Shown here: piece by piece, positions 17,156 through 24,959 of the stretch
Layout of the letters: every line of letters begins with the position of its first letter
How positions within the stretch are numbered: position 1 is the first letter of the stretch
NCBI GenBank assembly: GCA_049324875.1
Contig: JBMONC010000009.1
Coordinates: forward strand, 62,001-126,000
Reading direction: 5' to 3'
Length of the DNA stretch: 64,000 nt
Source of the DNA: JAWLHU01 sp049324875
Lineage (GTDB): Bacteria > Bacillota > Sulfobacillia > Symbiobacteriales > Symbiobacteriaceae
Notes under the pieces: model-generated
Database searches by the model: none
The model's input: only the letters and a program-made list of their open reading frames with translations
Told to the model about the DNA's origin: nothing
Made by a program: the position numbers and the translations under genes

Positions 17156-17548
17156 TTGAACGGGATCAACCAGTACCGCTCCTACCAGGTCGAGACGGTC
17201 TCGCCCGAGGACCAGATCGTGCTCCTCTACGAGGGGGCCAGACGATTCATTGACCGTGCGGTACTGGCCATGGAGGCCCGGGAGTACCGCGATGTGAGCA
17301 CCAATATCGGCAAGGCGCAGCAGATCTTTGCAGAGCTCTCCGGGGCGCTTAACTTCGAGGCCGGGGAGATCGCGGAGAACCTCTATCGCCTCTACGATTA
17401 CTGGTCCTGGCGGCTCAGCCAGGGGCTGATCAAGAAGGACCCCGCCGCCTTCAAGGAGGTCTCCGCCGCCGTGGGGGACATGACCGAGGCGTGGGCTGAG
17501 GCGGCCCGCCAGGTCAGGGCCCAACGGGGAGCCCGCGGCCTTGGATAG
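17156..17548 (+). CDS. fliS: Flagellin export chaperone FliS
   Basis: FliS wraps the C-terminus of flagellin in the cytoplasm and hands it to FlhA. The protein has the family start (NQYRSYQVETVSPEDQIVLL, then YEGARRFIDRA), central KAQQIFAELSGALNFEAGEI and the helix EVSAAVGDMTEAWAEA. It is helical throughout and 130 residues long. The start is a TTG at 17156 behind GGGGGAGA. Its stop overlaps the next start by 8 bases. Confidence 0.93.
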   Translation: MNGINQYRSYQVETVSPEDQIVLLYEGARRFIDRAVLAMEAREYRDVSTNIGKAQQIFAELSGALNFEAGEIAENLYRLYDYWSWRLSQGLIKKDPAAFKEVSAAVGDMTEAWAEAARQVRAQRGARGLG

Positions 17549-17909
17549 GCGCGCCGAACTCAGCTCGCTCTACCAGCAGGCGTTGCGGCTTGGCGAGGAA
17601 CTGCTGGTCACCCTCCGGGAGGCGGTCACCGATGAGGGGCTGGCTCGGGTGGAGCAGCTCCTCGCGGAGCGTGCCGCCGTGGCCGAGCGCACCACCGAGC
17701 TGTTTGCACCGGAACTTCAACCCGAGTTCCAGGGGGAGCTGAAGGCGCTGGTGGAGCAGCAGCGGGCCCTGGAGGCCCAGATGGCGAAGGTGCAGGCCGA
17801 CCTGCTGGCCCAGTCCCAGAAGGTGCGTGAGACCCGCAGCACCATGGAGGGGGTCCGGAAGACCCTGAAGACCCAGACCCGCTCCCGCTGGGTCAACGAG
17901 AAGGTATAA
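17541..17909 (+). CDS. fliT: FliT-like flagellar chaperone
   Basis: The 122-residue protein is entirely helical, with Leu/Gln/Glu-rich heptads over residues 5-110. No sharp motif is available because FliT proteins are very divergent. The call rests on size, helical nature and the position directly behind fliS, where fliT usually encodes the FliD chaperone. The TTG start at 17541 lies inside the end of fliS, suggesting coupled translation. It is the last gene of the flagellar unit before a convergent gene. Confidence 0.68.
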   Translation: MDRRAELSSLYQQALRLGEELLVTLREAVTDEGLARVEQLLAERAAVAERTTELFAPELQPEFQGELKALVEQQRALEAQMAKVQADLLAQSQKVRETRSTMEGVRKTLKTQTRSRWVNEKV

Positions 17910-17918
17910 GCGCAAGAA

Positions 17919-17947
17919 ACCGGGTGCCGGCTCTGCCGGCACCCGGT
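17919..17947. terminator. Terminator hairpin between convergent units
   Basis: A perfect 13-bp stem (17919-17931 with 17935-17947) with a TCT loop separates the fliT-like gene from the convergent glycosyltransferase. Read on the minus strand it is followed by TTTCTTG, so it best serves the glycosyltransferase; on the plus strand the T-run is lacking and it may act only as a pause. Confidence 0.7.
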
Positions 17948-17952
17948 CCTGC

Positions 17953-19818
17953 TCATCGGGGAAGCCCCTGCTTGAGGAGCTTGGAGTGGGGGCGGTGGGA
18001 GAGGCCCAGCTGCAGGATCTCCTGCGCCTCGGCCCGACGGCCCAGCTGGTGGAAGGCCCGGGCCGCCGTGTAGTAGACCCGGACGGGTGCAGGGCCGGCA
18101 AAGGCCCGCTGCACCAGGAACTGCGCTGCCGCTTCCCAGTCGCCGTGCTCTGCCGAGATCAGGCCGAGCACCTCCTGGGCGTCGGGCTGGTCAGGGGCCC
18201 GGAGCGCCCGCTCCAGAGCGGCCGGGGCTTGCTGGGTCTGGTAGAGCAGCCAGGCGACCCGGGCAACTCCCACCGCCGGCTCCGGCGAAACCGCCTTCGC
18301 GGCGGCATCCAGCAGTTTCAGGCAACCGGCATCCGCCCACAGGCCCATCACGATGTCCAGCGCCCAGAGGTGCTCTTCCTCAACCGGGCGCTCGGCGAGG
18401 GTGGCCTCAAAAGCGCTGCGCCATCCGGGGGTCATGGACTCCAGGCTCCGCTCCAGAACCGCAGGCAGCTCGAACCAGGCCGCGGCAGTCGCCAGGTGAA
18501 CGGCTCCGCTCAGCCCGTTGTTCAGGGCGACCTGCTCGGCCTCCTCCACCCGTCCCGCACGCACCAGGCCGTAGAGCGTATAGGGCACCAGATGGCTCCG
18601 TTCCAAGGTGTTCCGGGAGAGGGTGGCCGCCAGATCGTACTCGCCTCCGCGCAGGAGGGCCCCCGCTGCCGCTGCCACGATCTGAGGGGTCTTGTAAGCT
18701 TGCAGGGAGCCCAGCGCTCCCGCGCGCAGCCCTTCGGCAAGAACCCGGTGCCGCACCCACTCGGTGGACAGCCCCTGGTCCCCCGGGTAGGCGAGGACCC
18801 CTCGCTCCCACATCCGGAGGGCATCGGCACGCCGCCCTTGCAGCCACAAGGCCTGCGCCTCCAAGTTCAGGAGGGTGGCCGGATCCCGCTCCACCCGCCC
18901 GAAGTCTCCAGCCGCCGCCCGCTTGACCTCCGCCAGGGCGTCGGCGGCGGATGCGTAGTCGCCCTCGTAGAGGGCCACCTGCGCGGTCCGCATCAGGCTG
19001 TCCCACCGGGTCACCTCGTGCTGTCGACCGGTGAGGGCCAACTCCCAGTCGTCCGTCAGTCGATGACGGAGCAGGTTCGCACCCACCAGCTGGTGGGCGC
19101 CCAGATGGCTCCGCTGATCGGTGGGGTCCAGCTGGAGCGCCTTGCGAAAACAGGCGGAACTCTCCCCGAACTCCTGCAGATTGGAGTGCTCCACCCCAAG
19201 GAAGTACCAGGTGCTGGCCCGCGACGGGTCTTCGCTGAGCATCGCCTTGAGCAGGCGGATGTTGCGGTCCCGCCGTCCCTTGCGCTGATCCTCGGAGGCG
19301 ACATAGCCGAAGTGGTCGATCGGTGCATGCAGGGTCTTCAAGCGCCCACCCAGGCTGACAATCGACTCCGTGATCGATTCGTGCACCCTGCCCTGGTAAC
19401 GGTACTCGGGGCGATTCCGGAACAGGCGCATGACCGCTCCGCCGTCCCCCAGCGCCCCGTCCACGTAGTTGGCCATGATGGAGATGTAAGCGTCCACGGT
19501 GGGATCCTTCAGCGCCTTGGGAAGCCGCCGAGCCAGCTCCGCGCTGATCGCCTCGTCGGCATCAAGCATCAGCACCCAGTCGCCGGTAGCGTGGGCCAAG
19601 CCGGCGTTGCGCGCATCGGCGAAATCGTCCGTCCACGGGTGGTGCACGACCTTCGCTCCGTAGGACTCCGCAATCTCCACAGTCCTGTCAGTGGAGCCGG
19701 TATCCACCACAATGATCTCTTTGGCAAGGGGCCTTGCGCTCCGCAGAGCTCTCTCGATGTTTACCTCTTCATTTTTCGCCAGAATACATACAGTTAACTC
19801 GGGCTTCGACACGGTCAT
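17953..19818 (-). CDS. GT2 glycosyltransferase with TPR-like repeats
   Basis: The first 230 residues are a GT-A fold family 2 glycosyltransferase: LTVCILAKNEEVNIERAL, EIIVVDTGSTDRTVEI, DDFADARNAGL and the metal-binding DADE (residues 86-89). The remaining 390 residues are Ala/Leu/Glu-rich helical repeats of TPR type. This GT2-TPR layout is shared with SunS-type enzymes that glycosylate peptides and with many flagellar-locus transferases. It sits convergent to fliT and divergent from the flagellin genes, which suggests flagellin as substrate; this is inference only. The start is ATG at 19818 or the GTG two codons later, which has better spacing to AGGGCGG. Confidence 0.85.
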   Translation of the reverse strand: MTVSKPELTVCILAKNEEVNIERALRSARPLAKEIIVVDTGSTDRTVEIAESYGAKVVHHPWTDDFADARNAGLAHATGDWVLMLDADEAISAELARRLPKALKDPTVDAYISIMANYVDGALGDGGAVMRLFRNRPEYRYQGRVHESITESIVSLGGRLKTLHAPIDHFGYVASEDQRKGRRDRNIRLLKAMLSEDPSRASTWYFLGVEHSNLQEFGESSACFRKALQLDPTDQRSHLGAHQLVGANLLRHRLTDDWELALTGRQHEVTRWDSLMRTAQVALYEGDYASAADALAEVKRAAAGDFGRVERDPATLLNLEAQALWLQGRRADALRMWERGVLAYPGDQGLSTEWVRHRVLAEGLRAGALGSLQAYKTPQIVAAAAGALLRGGEYDLAATLSRNTLERSHLVPYTLYGLVRAGRVEEAEQVALNNGLSGAVHLATAAAWFELPAVLERSLESMTPGWRSAFEATLAERPVEEEHLWALDIVMGLWADAGCLKLLDAAAKAVSPEPAVGVARVAWLLYQTQQAPAALERALRAPDQPDAQEVLGLISAEHGDWEAAAQFLVQRAFAGPAPVRVYYTAARAFHQLGRRAEAQEILQLGLSHRPHSKLLKQGLPR

Positions 19819-19858
19819 CCCGCCCTGTATCGTGATATATTCTCAACTTCGAGTTGTA

Positions 19859-19876
19859 GGGCAGGAAACCCTGCCC
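19859..19876. other. Small inverted repeat in the glycosyltransferase-flagellin gap
   Basis: A 7-bp perfect stem (GGGCAGG with CCTGCCC) with a 4-base loop lies 40 bases upstream of the minus-strand glycosyltransferase. A second small dyad (CAACT-TCG-AGTTG, 19844-19856) adjoins it. Either could be an operator; no T-run supports a terminator. Confidence 0.35.
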
Positions 19877-19963
19877 ACGGAAAACGGACGAATATAGGCC
19901 TATGACCCTGAAAATCCGCAGAAATCGATGCTAGTCGGACCTGGGATGGAAAACCGGTCCAAT

Positions 19964-19999
19964 TTCGCCCTTAATGATCTCCATCAATCTACTCATACA
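19964..19999 (+). promoter_or_regulatory. Candidate late-flagellar promoter of flagellin gene 1
   Basis: A block CTTAA followed at a fixed distance by CATACATAG is found upstream of both flagellin genes, at 19971-20002 and 21098-21130, although the bases between differ. The arrangement is compatible with a sigma-D promoter (TAAA-N15-CCGATAT in Bacillus), but the match to that consensus is weak. Conservation between the copies is the main evidence. Confidence 0.4.
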
Positions 20000-20008
20000 T
20001 AGAACGAG

Positions 20009-20066
20009 TCAGGGAACGGGTCCCGGACCGGCCGGCAGGGAAGATGCACCCGTTTCTTGGCCCTGA
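20009..20066 (+). ncRNA. Structured flagellin leader, copy 1
   Basis: The transcript can fold into a long stem: TCAGGG (20009-20014) with CCCTGA (20061-20066), and AACGGGT (20015-20021) with ACCCGTT (20048-20054). Inside is a small CCGG-loop-CCGG hairpin and the segment GCAGGGAAGATGC, which is identical in copy 2. AGGGA at 20037-20041 and AAGGA inside the ribosome site (20084-20088) both fit the ANGGA core of CsrA sites. A two-site leader of this kind controls hag in Bacillus subtilis. Confidence 0.55.
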
Positions 20067-20070
20067 ACCA

Positions 20071-20927
20071 CGCACAGAAAAGCAAGGAGGCTAATCAACG
20101 TGCGTATCAACACGAACCTGGCTGCTTTGAATGCTTGGCGGAGCCTGACCTTCAACAACGCCAACATGACCCGGTCCCTCGAGAAGCTCTCCTCTGGTTA
20201 CCGCGTCAACCGTGCCGCTGACGACGCCGCCGGCCTGGCCGTGTCGGAGAAGATGCGGTCGCAGATCCGGGGCATCAACATGGCGATTCGGAACGCCCAG
20301 GACGGCGTTTCGATGATCCAGACCGCCGAGGGCGGCGCCCAGAAGATCCAGGACATGCTGCAGCGGATGCGTGAGCTGGCCGTTCAGGCGAACAGCGGCA
20401 CGCTGAGCGACGAGGACCGCCAGCTGCTGGAGAAGGAGTTCACCCAGCTGATCAAGGAGGTCGACCGGACCGCCTCCAGCACCAAGTTCAACAACATCAC
20501 CCTGATCAGCTCCTCCAACACCAACGCTGCGATCCAGGTCGGCCCGGGCACCAGCACCACCGACGACCAGATCACGGTCAGCTTCTCCACCACCAAGCTG
20601 GATTCCAGCAGCCTGTCGGTGAGCTCCCTCTCCATCTCGACCACCAGCGGCGCCTCGGGTGCGATCAGCTCCATCGACGCTGCGCTGAAGAAGGTCAACG
20701 AGTACCGTGCGGAGTTCGGTGCCTACCAGAACCGGCTGGAGAACGCGATCTCCACGCTGCAGACGCAGGTTGAGAACCTGACGGCTGCCGAGAGCCGTAT
20801 CCGTGACGTGGATATGGCCCAGGAGATGGCCACCTTCACCAAGTACCAGATCCTGCAGCAGGCATCTACCGCTATGCTGGCACAGGCCAACCAGAGCACC
20901 CAGAGCATCATGGGGCTCCTCCAGTAA
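20071..20927 (+). repeat. Direct repeat unit 1 (flagellin gene and ribosome site)
   Basis: Bases 20071-20797 are identical to 21200-21926, offset 1129. The last 130 bases differ at only seven positions. The repeat begins 29 bases before the flagellin start, so it includes the ribosome site but not the leader stem. Confidence 0.9.
20100..20927 (+). CDS. fliC1: Flagellin, copy 1
   Basis: Flagellin polymerises into the filament. The conserved N-terminus (MRINTNLAALNAWRSL, SLEKLSSGYRVNRAADDAAG, then GINMAIRNAQDGVSMIQTAE) and C-terminus (SRIRDVDMAQEMATFTKYQI, LAQANQSTQSIMGLLQ) form the D0/D1 core. The middle, about residues 140-195, is only a short Ser/Thr-rich stretch, so the surface domains are minimal. 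The Ser/Thr content leaves many possible O-glycosylation sites. At 275 residues it is a compact flagellin like Hag. The GTG start has AAGGAGG in front. The next gene is an almost exact copy. Confidence 0.97.
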   Translation: MRINTNLAALNAWRSLTFNNANMTRSLEKLSSGYRVNRAADDAAGLAVSEKMRSQIRGINMAIRNAQDGVSMIQTAEGGAQKIQDMLQRMRELAVQANSGTLSDEDRQLLEKEFTQLIKEVDRTASSTKFNNITLISSSNTNAAIQVGPGTSTTDDQITVSFSTTKLDSSSLSVSSLSISTTSGASGAISSIDAALKKVNEYRAEFGAYQNRLENAISTLQTQVENLTAAESRIRDVDMAQEMATFTKYQILQQASTAMLAQANQSTQSIMGLLQ

Positions 20928-20951
20928 GGCGATCGCGCTACCAATAATCAG

Positions 20952-20986
20952 GAACGCCATCCCCCTGCGGGATGGCGTTCTTCTGC
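20952..20986 (+). terminator. Terminator after flagellin gene 1
   Basis: A 12-bp stem (GAACGCCATCCC at 20952-20963 with 20969-20980) is followed by TTCTGCT. It lies 25 bases after the stop and implies that the second flagellin gene is transcribed from its own promoter. Confidence 0.75.
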
Positions 20987-21097
20987 TCCGGGAAGCGCAC
21001 TCCCATGAAATGCCGTTCAAAAAAGGTCTCTGACTGCGAAACCAGCAGATAATCGCCGTAAACCGGTGACGATCTGTAAAAACCGCCGATTTCAGGT

Positions 21098-21130
21098 CTT
21101 AAGGATGAGCCCTCCCTGATCCATACATAG
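21098..21130 (+). promoter_or_regulatory. Candidate late-flagellar promoter of flagellin gene 2
   Basis: CTTAA and CCATACATAG are placed as upstream of flagellin gene 1, with a 32-base block of equal length in both copies. The sequence between them is unrelated, which argues for selection on the two boxes. Identity as a sigma-D promoter is inferred. Confidence 0.4.
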
Positions 21131-21136
21131 GGCGAG

Positions 21137-21189
21137 CCACAAAACGAGCACCGGACCAGCCGGCAGGGAAGATGCTTCCGTTTTTGTGG
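21137..21189 (+). ncRNA. Structured flagellin leader, copy 2
   Basis: CCACAAAACG (21137-21146) can pair with CGTTTTTGTGG (21179-21189) with one bulged base. This encloses the same CCGG-loop-CCGG hairpin and GCAGGGAAGATGC as in copy 1. The outer stem sequence differs from copy 1 on both arms while pairing is kept. AGGGA (21165-21169) and AAGGA in the ribosome site (21213-21217) are possible CsrA sites. Confidence 0.55.
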
Positions 21190-21199
21190 TGATAATGAG

Positions 21200-22056
21200 C
21201 GCACAGAAAAGCAAGGAGGCTAATCAACGTGCGTATCAACACGAACCTGGCTGCTTTGAATGCTTGGCGGAGCCTGACCTTCAACAACGCCAACATGACC
21301 CGGTCCCTCGAGAAGCTCTCCTCTGGTTACCGCGTCAACCGTGCCGCTGACGACGCCGCCGGCCTGGCCGTGTCGGAGAAGATGCGGTCGCAGATCCGGG
21401 GCATCAACATGGCGATTCGGAACGCCCAGGACGGCGTTTCGATGATCCAGACCGCCGAGGGCGGCGCCCAGAAGATCCAGGACATGCTGCAGCGGATGCG
21501 TGAGCTGGCCGTTCAGGCGAACAGCGGCACGCTGAGCGACGAGGACCGCCAGCTGCTGGAGAAGGAGTTCACCCAGCTGATCAAGGAGGTCGACCGGACC
21601 GCCTCCAGCACCAAGTTCAACAACATCACCCTGATCAGCTCCTCCAACACCAACGCTGCGATCCAGGTCGGCCCGGGCACCAGCACCACCGACGACCAGA
21701 TCACGGTCAGCTTCTCCACCACCAAGCTGGATTCCAGCAGCCTGTCGGTGAGCTCCCTCTCCATCTCGACCACCAGCGGCGCCTCGGGTGCGATCAGCTC
21801 CATCGACGCTGCGCTGAAGAAGGTCAACGAGTACCGTGCGGAGTTCGGTGCCTACCAGAACCGGCTGGAGAACGCGATCTCCACGCTGCAGACGCAGGTT
21901 GAGAACCTGACGGCTGCCGAGAGCCGCATCCGCGACGTGGATATGGCCCAGGAGATGGCCACCTTCACCAAGTACCAGATCCTGCAGCAAGCATCTACCG
22001 CTATGCTGGCACAGGCCAACCAGAGCACCCAGAGCATTATGGGGCTGCTCAGGTAA
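21200..22056 (+). repeat. Direct repeat unit 2 (flagellin gene and ribosome site)
   Basis: This is the partner of 20071-20927. Identity is unbroken for 727 bases and then shows seven scattered substitutions near the 3' end, five silent and two together changing the last codon. Confidence 0.9.
21229..22056 (+). CDS. fliC2: Flagellin, copy 2
   Basis: This protein is identical to the upstream flagellin over 274 of 275 residues; only the last residue differs (Arg instead of Gln). It carries the same D0/D1 helices, short central Ser/Thr stretch and GTG start behind AAGGAGG. Its own terminator and leader make it an independent unit. Two flagellins this alike cannot provide antigenic or mechanical variety, so the second copy more likely raises dosage or is kept identical by gene conversion. 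Confidence 0.97.
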   Translation: MRINTNLAALNAWRSLTFNNANMTRSLEKLSSGYRVNRAADDAAGLAVSEKMRSQIRGINMAIRNAQDGVSMIQTAEGGAQKIQDMLQRMRELAVQANSGTLSDEDRQLLEKEFTQLIKEVDRTASSTKFNNITLISSSNTNAAIQVGPGTSTTDDQITVSFSTTKLDSSSLSVSSLSISTTSGASGAISSIDAALKKVNEYRAEFGAYQNRLENAISTLQTQVENLTAAESRIRDVDMAQEMATFTKYQILQQASTAMLAQANQSTQSIMGLLR

Positions 22057-22079
22057 GCGAATCCCCATAGCGTATATCG

Positions 22080-22118
22080 GGGACGCCGTCCCCCCGGACG
22101 GGGGGACGGCGTTCTTTC
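22080..22118 (+). terminator. Terminator after flagellin gene 2
   Basis: A long GC-rich stem (GACGCCGTCCCCCC with GGGGGGACGGCGTT, 22082-22114) with a short loop is followed by TTCTTTC. It separates the flagellin gene from motA. Confidence 0.8.
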
Positions 22119-22145
22119 ACCAGAGGCGTTTGAGGAGGGAGTCTC

Positions 22146-22940
22146 TTGGATCTCGCTACCGTAGGTGGTTTCCTCTTCGCGATGATCATGATCGCCCTGG
22201 GCGCCTACTTCGAGCACGTGACGCTCCAGTCGATGATCGGCATGAGCGCCTTCATGATCGTCATTGGCGGCACCGTCGGCGCTACCGTTCTCTCCCACGC
22301 CATGGAAGAGCTGAAGGCAGTCGGCGCCGCAACCAAGATGACCTTGTTTCCGCCGAAGCGGGACTACCATGGCATGGTGGAACTCCTGGTCAGCCTGGCG
22401 GAGAAGGCTCGCCGCAATGGCCTGCTCTCCCTGCAGGAGGACGCTGAGAATGCCAGCAATACCCTGGTCAAGCGGGGCCTGACCATGGCGGTCGACGGGG
22501 CCGACCCGGAGGCCGTGATCGAGGTGATGGAGGCGCTGAGCGAGCAGGAGGCCAACCATGTCCTCCACGCTGCCGCGGTCTGGGACACCGCCGGGGGCTA
22601 CGCTCCGACCCTGGGCATCATGGGCACCGTGATGGGGCTGGTCACCATCATGGGCAACCTGAGCGAGCCCGACACCCTCGGCCCGGCGATCGCGGTCGCC
22701 TTCCTGGCGACGCTGTACGGCGTCGGCTTCGCTAACCTGATCTTCCTTCCGCTGGGGGCGAAGATCAAGGCGCTGGTCAAACAGCAGAATCACTTCAATG
22801 AGATGGTCATCCTTGGTATCACCGGGATTCAGTCCGGCGAAAACCCCCGCAATCTGCGGGAGAAGCTTTCGATCTATGTGCCGCACGTGGGGAGCAAGGG
22901 GAAGGCAAAGGCGACAGCTCCGGCGCAGGAGGGGGCGTAG
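22146..22940 (+). CDS. motA: Flagellar motor stator protein MotA
   Basis: MotA forms the five-subunit ring of the stator that converts ion flow into torque. The 264 residues show four membrane helices: two at the start (residues 3-22 and about 30-50) and two after the cytoplasmic loop (around 155-175 and 185-205). Family stretches are FMIVIGGTVGATVLS, GGYAPTLGIMGTVMGLVTIM and GPAIAVAFLATLYGVGFANL. The large loop (about 65-150) holds the charged residues that contact FliG. The TTG at 22146 follows GAGGAGGGAG. motB follows after 6 bases. Confidence 0.94.
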   Translation: MDLATVGGFLFAMIMIALGAYFEHVTLQSMIGMSAFMIVIGGTVGATVLSHAMEELKAVGAATKMTLFPPKRDYHGMVELLVSLAEKARRNGLLSLQEDAENASNTLVKRGLTMAVDGADPEAVIEVMEALSEQEANHVLHAAAVWDTAGGYAPTLGIMGTVMGLVTIMGNLSEPDTLGPAIAVAFLATLYGVGFANLIFLPLGAKIKALVKQQNHFNEMVILGITGIQSGENPRNLREKLSIYVPHVGSKGKAKATAPAQEGA

Positions 22941-22946
22941 CAGCGT

Positions 22947-23816
22947 ATGGCCCGCAGGAAGAAGGGACATGACGACCACGGCGGTGGCGGCGGTGGCCAT
23001 GGAGGCGCCTCCGGGCGCTGGTTGGTCTCCTATGCTGACTTTATCACGCTGATGTTCGTTGTGTTTCTCGTTCTCTTTTCCATGGCACGACTGGATGCGG
23101 CCAAGTACGGAACCCTGGCCCGCTCCCTGCATCAGGCCCTGGGACCCGTGGGCCCGGACATCCCACCGCTGCCGGCCCGGGGTCAGGCGGGACAGGCTAT
23201 GCCGGTCATCTCGCCGGAGCGCCCCGGCAACCTGCCGGATGTGCCGGACTGGCCGGCCCATGTGATCGCACCCGTCCCCCCGGAGCCGGTGGAGCGGGCG
23301 CTGATCCCACCGGATGAGCCGCCTCCCGCCACGGTGGAACCCGACCCTGAGCCCTCCCAGGTCGTGACAGCACCGCCGCCGGCACCGCCCAGCCCACCGC
23401 CCGACCCCATGCAGGGGATGGCGGACGTGTTCAAGGCCCTGCCGGGTGTCCGTACGGGGCTCCTGGCCGTGGCGCTGGAGGAGCGGGGGATTGTGCTCAC
23501 CCTGGCGGGAAGTGTCCTCTTCAACCCCGGGGAGTACACCCTCAAGCCGGAGGCCGCTTCGCACCTGGATGAGATCGCGGGGAAGCTGCAGGGGGTCGAG
23601 CTGCCCATCATGATCAGTGGCAGCACCGATCTCCAGGAACCGATTCCCGGTGGCATGACCCATCTGGAGGTCTCCACCCTCCGGGCGGGTGCGGTGCTGC
23701 GCTATCTGACCGAGGTGAGGGGCGTTCCCGCCAAGAACTTTGTCTTCTTTGGCTACGGGGACACCACCGATGTCGGCGGCAACAAGGTGACGATCGTGGT
23801 GGCCCGGAACCGGTAG
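22947..23816 (+). CDS. motB: Flagellar motor stator protein MotB
   Basis: MotB anchors the stator to peptidoglycan and carries the ion-binding aspartate. That residue is D31 in WLVSYADFITLMF at the start of the single membrane helix. A Gly/His/Lys-rich stretch (residues 4-23) precedes it, and a Pro-rich plug/linker spans about 55-155. The OmpA-like peptidoglycan-binding domain follows (VLFNPGEYTLKPEAASHLDE, then VSTLRAGAVLRYLTE). Pore residues alone do not decide between proton and sodium use. The length of 289 residues is typical. Confidence 0.94.
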   Translation: MARRKKGHDDHGGGGGGHGGASGRWLVSYADFITLMFVVFLVLFSMARLDAAKYGTLARSLHQALGPVGPDIPPLPARGQAGQAMPVISPERPGNLPDVPDWPAHVIAPVPPEPVERALIPPDEPPPATVEPDPEPSQVVTAPPPAPPSPPPDPMQGMADVFKALPGVRTGLLAVALEERGIVLTLAGSVLFNPGEYTLKPEAASHLDEIAGKLQGVELPIMISGSTDLQEPIPGGMTHLEVSTLRAGAVLRYLTEVRGVPAKNFVFFGYGDTTDVGGNKVTIVVARNR

Positions 23817-23849
23817 GCGGAGCGGATGGATCGGGAGAGGAGGCACTGC

Positions 23850-24959
23850 ATGTCCACGTCTGTCTATGCGGTGATCATGGCTGGCGGCAGTGGGGAGAGG
23901 CTCTGGCCCAAGAGCCGGCACTCATTTCCAAAGCAGTTCGTAACCCTGTACGGCAACCGCTCGCTCCTCCAACACACCTATGACCGGCTGCGCAAGTGGC
24001 TCCCGCCGGACCACATCGGCGTTGTGGCCGGTGAGCGTCATGCGAAATTGGTGGCAGAGCAACTGCCGGAGCTGCCGGCCGAGAACCTGCTCCTGGAGCC
24101 GGTCCCGCGCGACACCGCCGCCTGTGCCGGCTTTGCCGCTGCCTGGGTACAGAAGCAGGAGGAGGAGGCTGTGATGATCCTCCTGCCCTCTGACCATCTG
24201 ATTTTGGACGATGCGGCCTTCCGCCATACCCTGGACGAGGCGGTGCGGGTGGCCCTCTCAACCGATGGTCTGGTTACCCTCGGCATCCGACCGACCCGCC
24301 CCGAGACCGGGTATGGATACATCGAGGTGGGGGAGCCCCTTCCCGGCCGCGAGGCCCACCGTGTGACCCGGTTCAAGGAGAAGCCGAACCTGTCTACCGC
24401 CATTGAGTTTCTCACCACTGGTCGTTTCCTCTGGAACAGCGGCATCTTCATCTGGAGAGCGGCTGCGCTGCGCCGTGAGATTGCCCGGCTGCTGCCCGAA
24501 CTGGGTGAGGCGCTGGCAGCAATGGATCCCGTGCCCCGGGAGCGGTTTCAGGCGACCATGGCCCGCCTCTTCCCCGGTCTGCCGAAGCACTCGGTGGATC
24601 GGGGCCTATTGGAGCGATCCGACCGTGTCTTCGTGGTGCCAGGTACCTTCGGATGGGATGACCTCGGCAGCTGGCTCTCCCTGGAGCGCATCCGGCAGAG
24701 CGATGCCAACGGCAACTGTCTGAACGGCCCTGTGGTCGCAGAAGAGTGCTCGAACCTGATCGTCGAAGCGGGTGAGCGGCTGCTGGTGGCCTATGGGGTC
24801 CAGGACCTGGTGCTGGTCGATGCCGAGGACTACGTACTCGCCGTACACCGGAGCAAGGCCCAGGAGATGCGTCACATCGTTGAGAAGGTTCGAGCGTATG
24901 AGCAGAGCCAAACGGCCCCGGAGGTTCCTCCGATTGATGCGGCAGCGGCCGGAAGATAA
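23850..24959 (+). CDS. manC: Mannose-1-phosphate guanylyltransferase
   Basis: The enzyme makes GDP-mannose from mannose 1-phosphate and GTP. The nucleotidyltransferase signature MAGGSGERLWP is at the N-terminus. PKSRHSFPKQF, DTAACAGFAAAW, ETGYGYIEVG, RFKEKP and FLWNSGIFIWRA follow in the usual order. At 369 residues it is the single-domain form and lacks the C-terminal isomerase domain found in bifunctional ManC. The ATG at 23850 is preferred over that at 23826 because GGAGAGGAGG lies just upstream. The gene sits between motB and three glycosyltransferases, so GDP-mannose or a derivative is a likely donor for them. Confidence 0.93.
   Translation: MSTSVYAVIMAGGSGERLWPKSRHSFPKQFVTLYGNRSLLQHTYDRLRKWLPPDHIGVVAGERHAKLVAEQLPELPAENLLLEPVPRDTAACAGFAAAWVQKQEEEAVMILLPSDHLILDDAAFRHTLDEAVRVALSTDGLVTLGIRPTRPETGYGYIEVGEPLPGREAHRVTRFKEKPNLSTAIEFLTTGRFLWNSGIFIWRAAALRREIARLLPELGEALAAMDPVPRERFQATMARLFPGLPKHSVDRGLLERSDRVFVVPGTFGWDDLGSWLSLERIRQSDANGNCLNGPVVAEECSNLIVEAGERLLVAYGVQDLVLVDAEDYVLAVHRSKAQEMRHIVEKVRAYEQSQTAPEVPPIDAAAAGR

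Noticed and set aside
20071..22056. Flagellin duplication as an assembly artefact
   Set aside because: The leaders and terminators of the two copies are unique and different, which a collapsed or duplicated contig would not produce. Long-read confirmation would still be useful.
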